The notes under the pieces were generated by a model that was given only the letters and a program-made list of their open reading frames with translations, searched no databases and had not been told where the DNA came from. A stretch of DNA of 64,000 bases, taken from the NCBI RefSeq assembly GCF_000294775.2, contig NZ_CP015506.1:4625501-4689500 (forward strand), given 5' to 3'. The stretch is from Cytobacillus oceanisediminis 2691 (GTDB lineage Bacteria; Bacillota; Bacilli; Bacillales; Cytobacillaceae). The first letter of the stretch is position 1; each line of letters begins with the position of its first letter. The position numbers and the translations under genes were made by a program. Below are positions 63,769 to 64,000 of the stretch, piece by piece.

Positions 63769-64000
63769 TTATTCTTCTGTTGATTGATCGTCCTGTGCTT
63801 TTTTCTGTCCTTCTTCTTCTTTATCTTTTGAAATACGGCCGCAGGCAATGCGTTCTCCTGAATCTCCTGCCGGCTGAGTCATGCCATCATCTGGTCCATC
63901 ATGGATAACAATGGAAGTCCCTTCCTTTGTCAACAAAGAATTTTTGTCTTCTTTTAACGTGACTTGGGGCGCCATAAAGTCAATCTTAGCCTTGCCGTCA
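63769..64000 (-). CDS. Cu/Zn superoxide dismutase-like protein (SodC/YojM type), partial
   Basis: Only the C-terminal 75 or so residues are inside the window; the frame stays open at 64000 (DGKAKIDFMAPQVTLKEDKNSLLTKEG). The Cu/Zn-SOD motifs IVIHDGPDDGMTQPAGDSGERIACGRI show the Asp zinc ligand and conserved loop. In Bacillus YojM homologues some copper ligands are missing; that cannot be judged here. Acidic C-terminal tail KDKEEEGQKKAQDDQSTEE. Confidence 0.85.
   Translation of the reverse strand, partial: DGKAKIDFMAPQVTLKEDKNSLLTKEGTSIVIHDGPDDGMTQPAGDSGERIACGRISKDKEEEGQKKAQDDQSTEE

Overview
The window looks like a chromosome segment from a low-GC, endospore-forming Bacillaceae of the Cytobacillus/Mesobacillus (old Bacillus firmus) type. 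The evidence is gene content and order: a B. subtilis-like eps operon, the yug block (patB-yugE-yugF-yugG-yugH-yugI ... yuzA-yugJ-pgi-yugN-yugO), a RocR/sigma-L arginine-catabolic operon, a YthA/B-type cytochrome bd and strong AGGAGG ribosome binding sites. The genus is an inference.

Positions 1-9.9 kb (minus strand) hold an exopolysaccharide operon: epsA-like and epsB-like genes, an EAR-type RNA followed by a strong terminator, epsC-like, galU, three further glycosyltransferases, an EpsG-like polymerase and a fourth glycosyltransferase cut by the window edge. Directly upstream (9.9-18.2 kb, also minus) is a lasso-peptide operon of the paeninodin type: cyclase C, a 41-aa precursor that is easy to miss, a decayed second C gene, an HPr-kinase-like tailoring kinase, B1, B2, a nucleotidyltransferase and an ABC exporter. 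Both operons are preceded by two copies of the same 16-bp inverted repeat GTTCT-N6-AGAAC, which matches the SinR operator half-site GTTCTYT. The pairs are 102 and 106 bp apart. This is the most interesting observation in the window: a phospho-lasso peptide that appears wired to the biofilm switch.

18.8-30.5 kb carries a hybrid sensor kinase whose HisKA histidine is replaced by Asp, a divergent SARP/BTAD response regulator, and a tightly overlapping operon (diguanylate cyclase, degenerate GGDEF plus pseudo-receiver, HEAT-repeat membrane protein, processive family-2 glycosyltransferase, large glycoside hydrolase). The last looks like a second, c-di-GMP-linked polysaccharide system.

30.9-33.5 kb is a cytochrome bd operon with two tiny membrane-protein genes, one of them cydS. 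33.9-41.6 kb has a YhfK-like oxidoreductase, an Mn2+ (yybP-ykoY) riboswitch in front of a RIO-like kinase gene, and three secreted peptidases (M14, CocE/X-Pro, M28). 41.8-47.9 kb has a Spo0E-like small gene, a YugO K+ channel, yugN, a frameshifted NERD-domain gene, pgi, yugJ and yuzA. 47.9-56.1 kb is a roc cassette (rocG, rocD, rocA, rocR, truncated globin, NhaC-type antiporter) set inside the yug block. rocA and the antiporter gene each have a sigma-54 -24/-12 promoter and matching 15-bp upstream dyads, so the antiporter probably belongs to the arginine regulon. 56.1-61.6 kb continues the yug block. 61.7-64 kb has a 12-copy, 51-bp tandem repeat array, a second NERD gene, a PH-domain protein and the end of a Cu/Zn superoxide dismutase gene. 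Two further arrays share a 20-bp CGCG repeat (43.5 and 53.9 kb). No tRNA, rRNA, CRISPR array or intact mobile element was seen.
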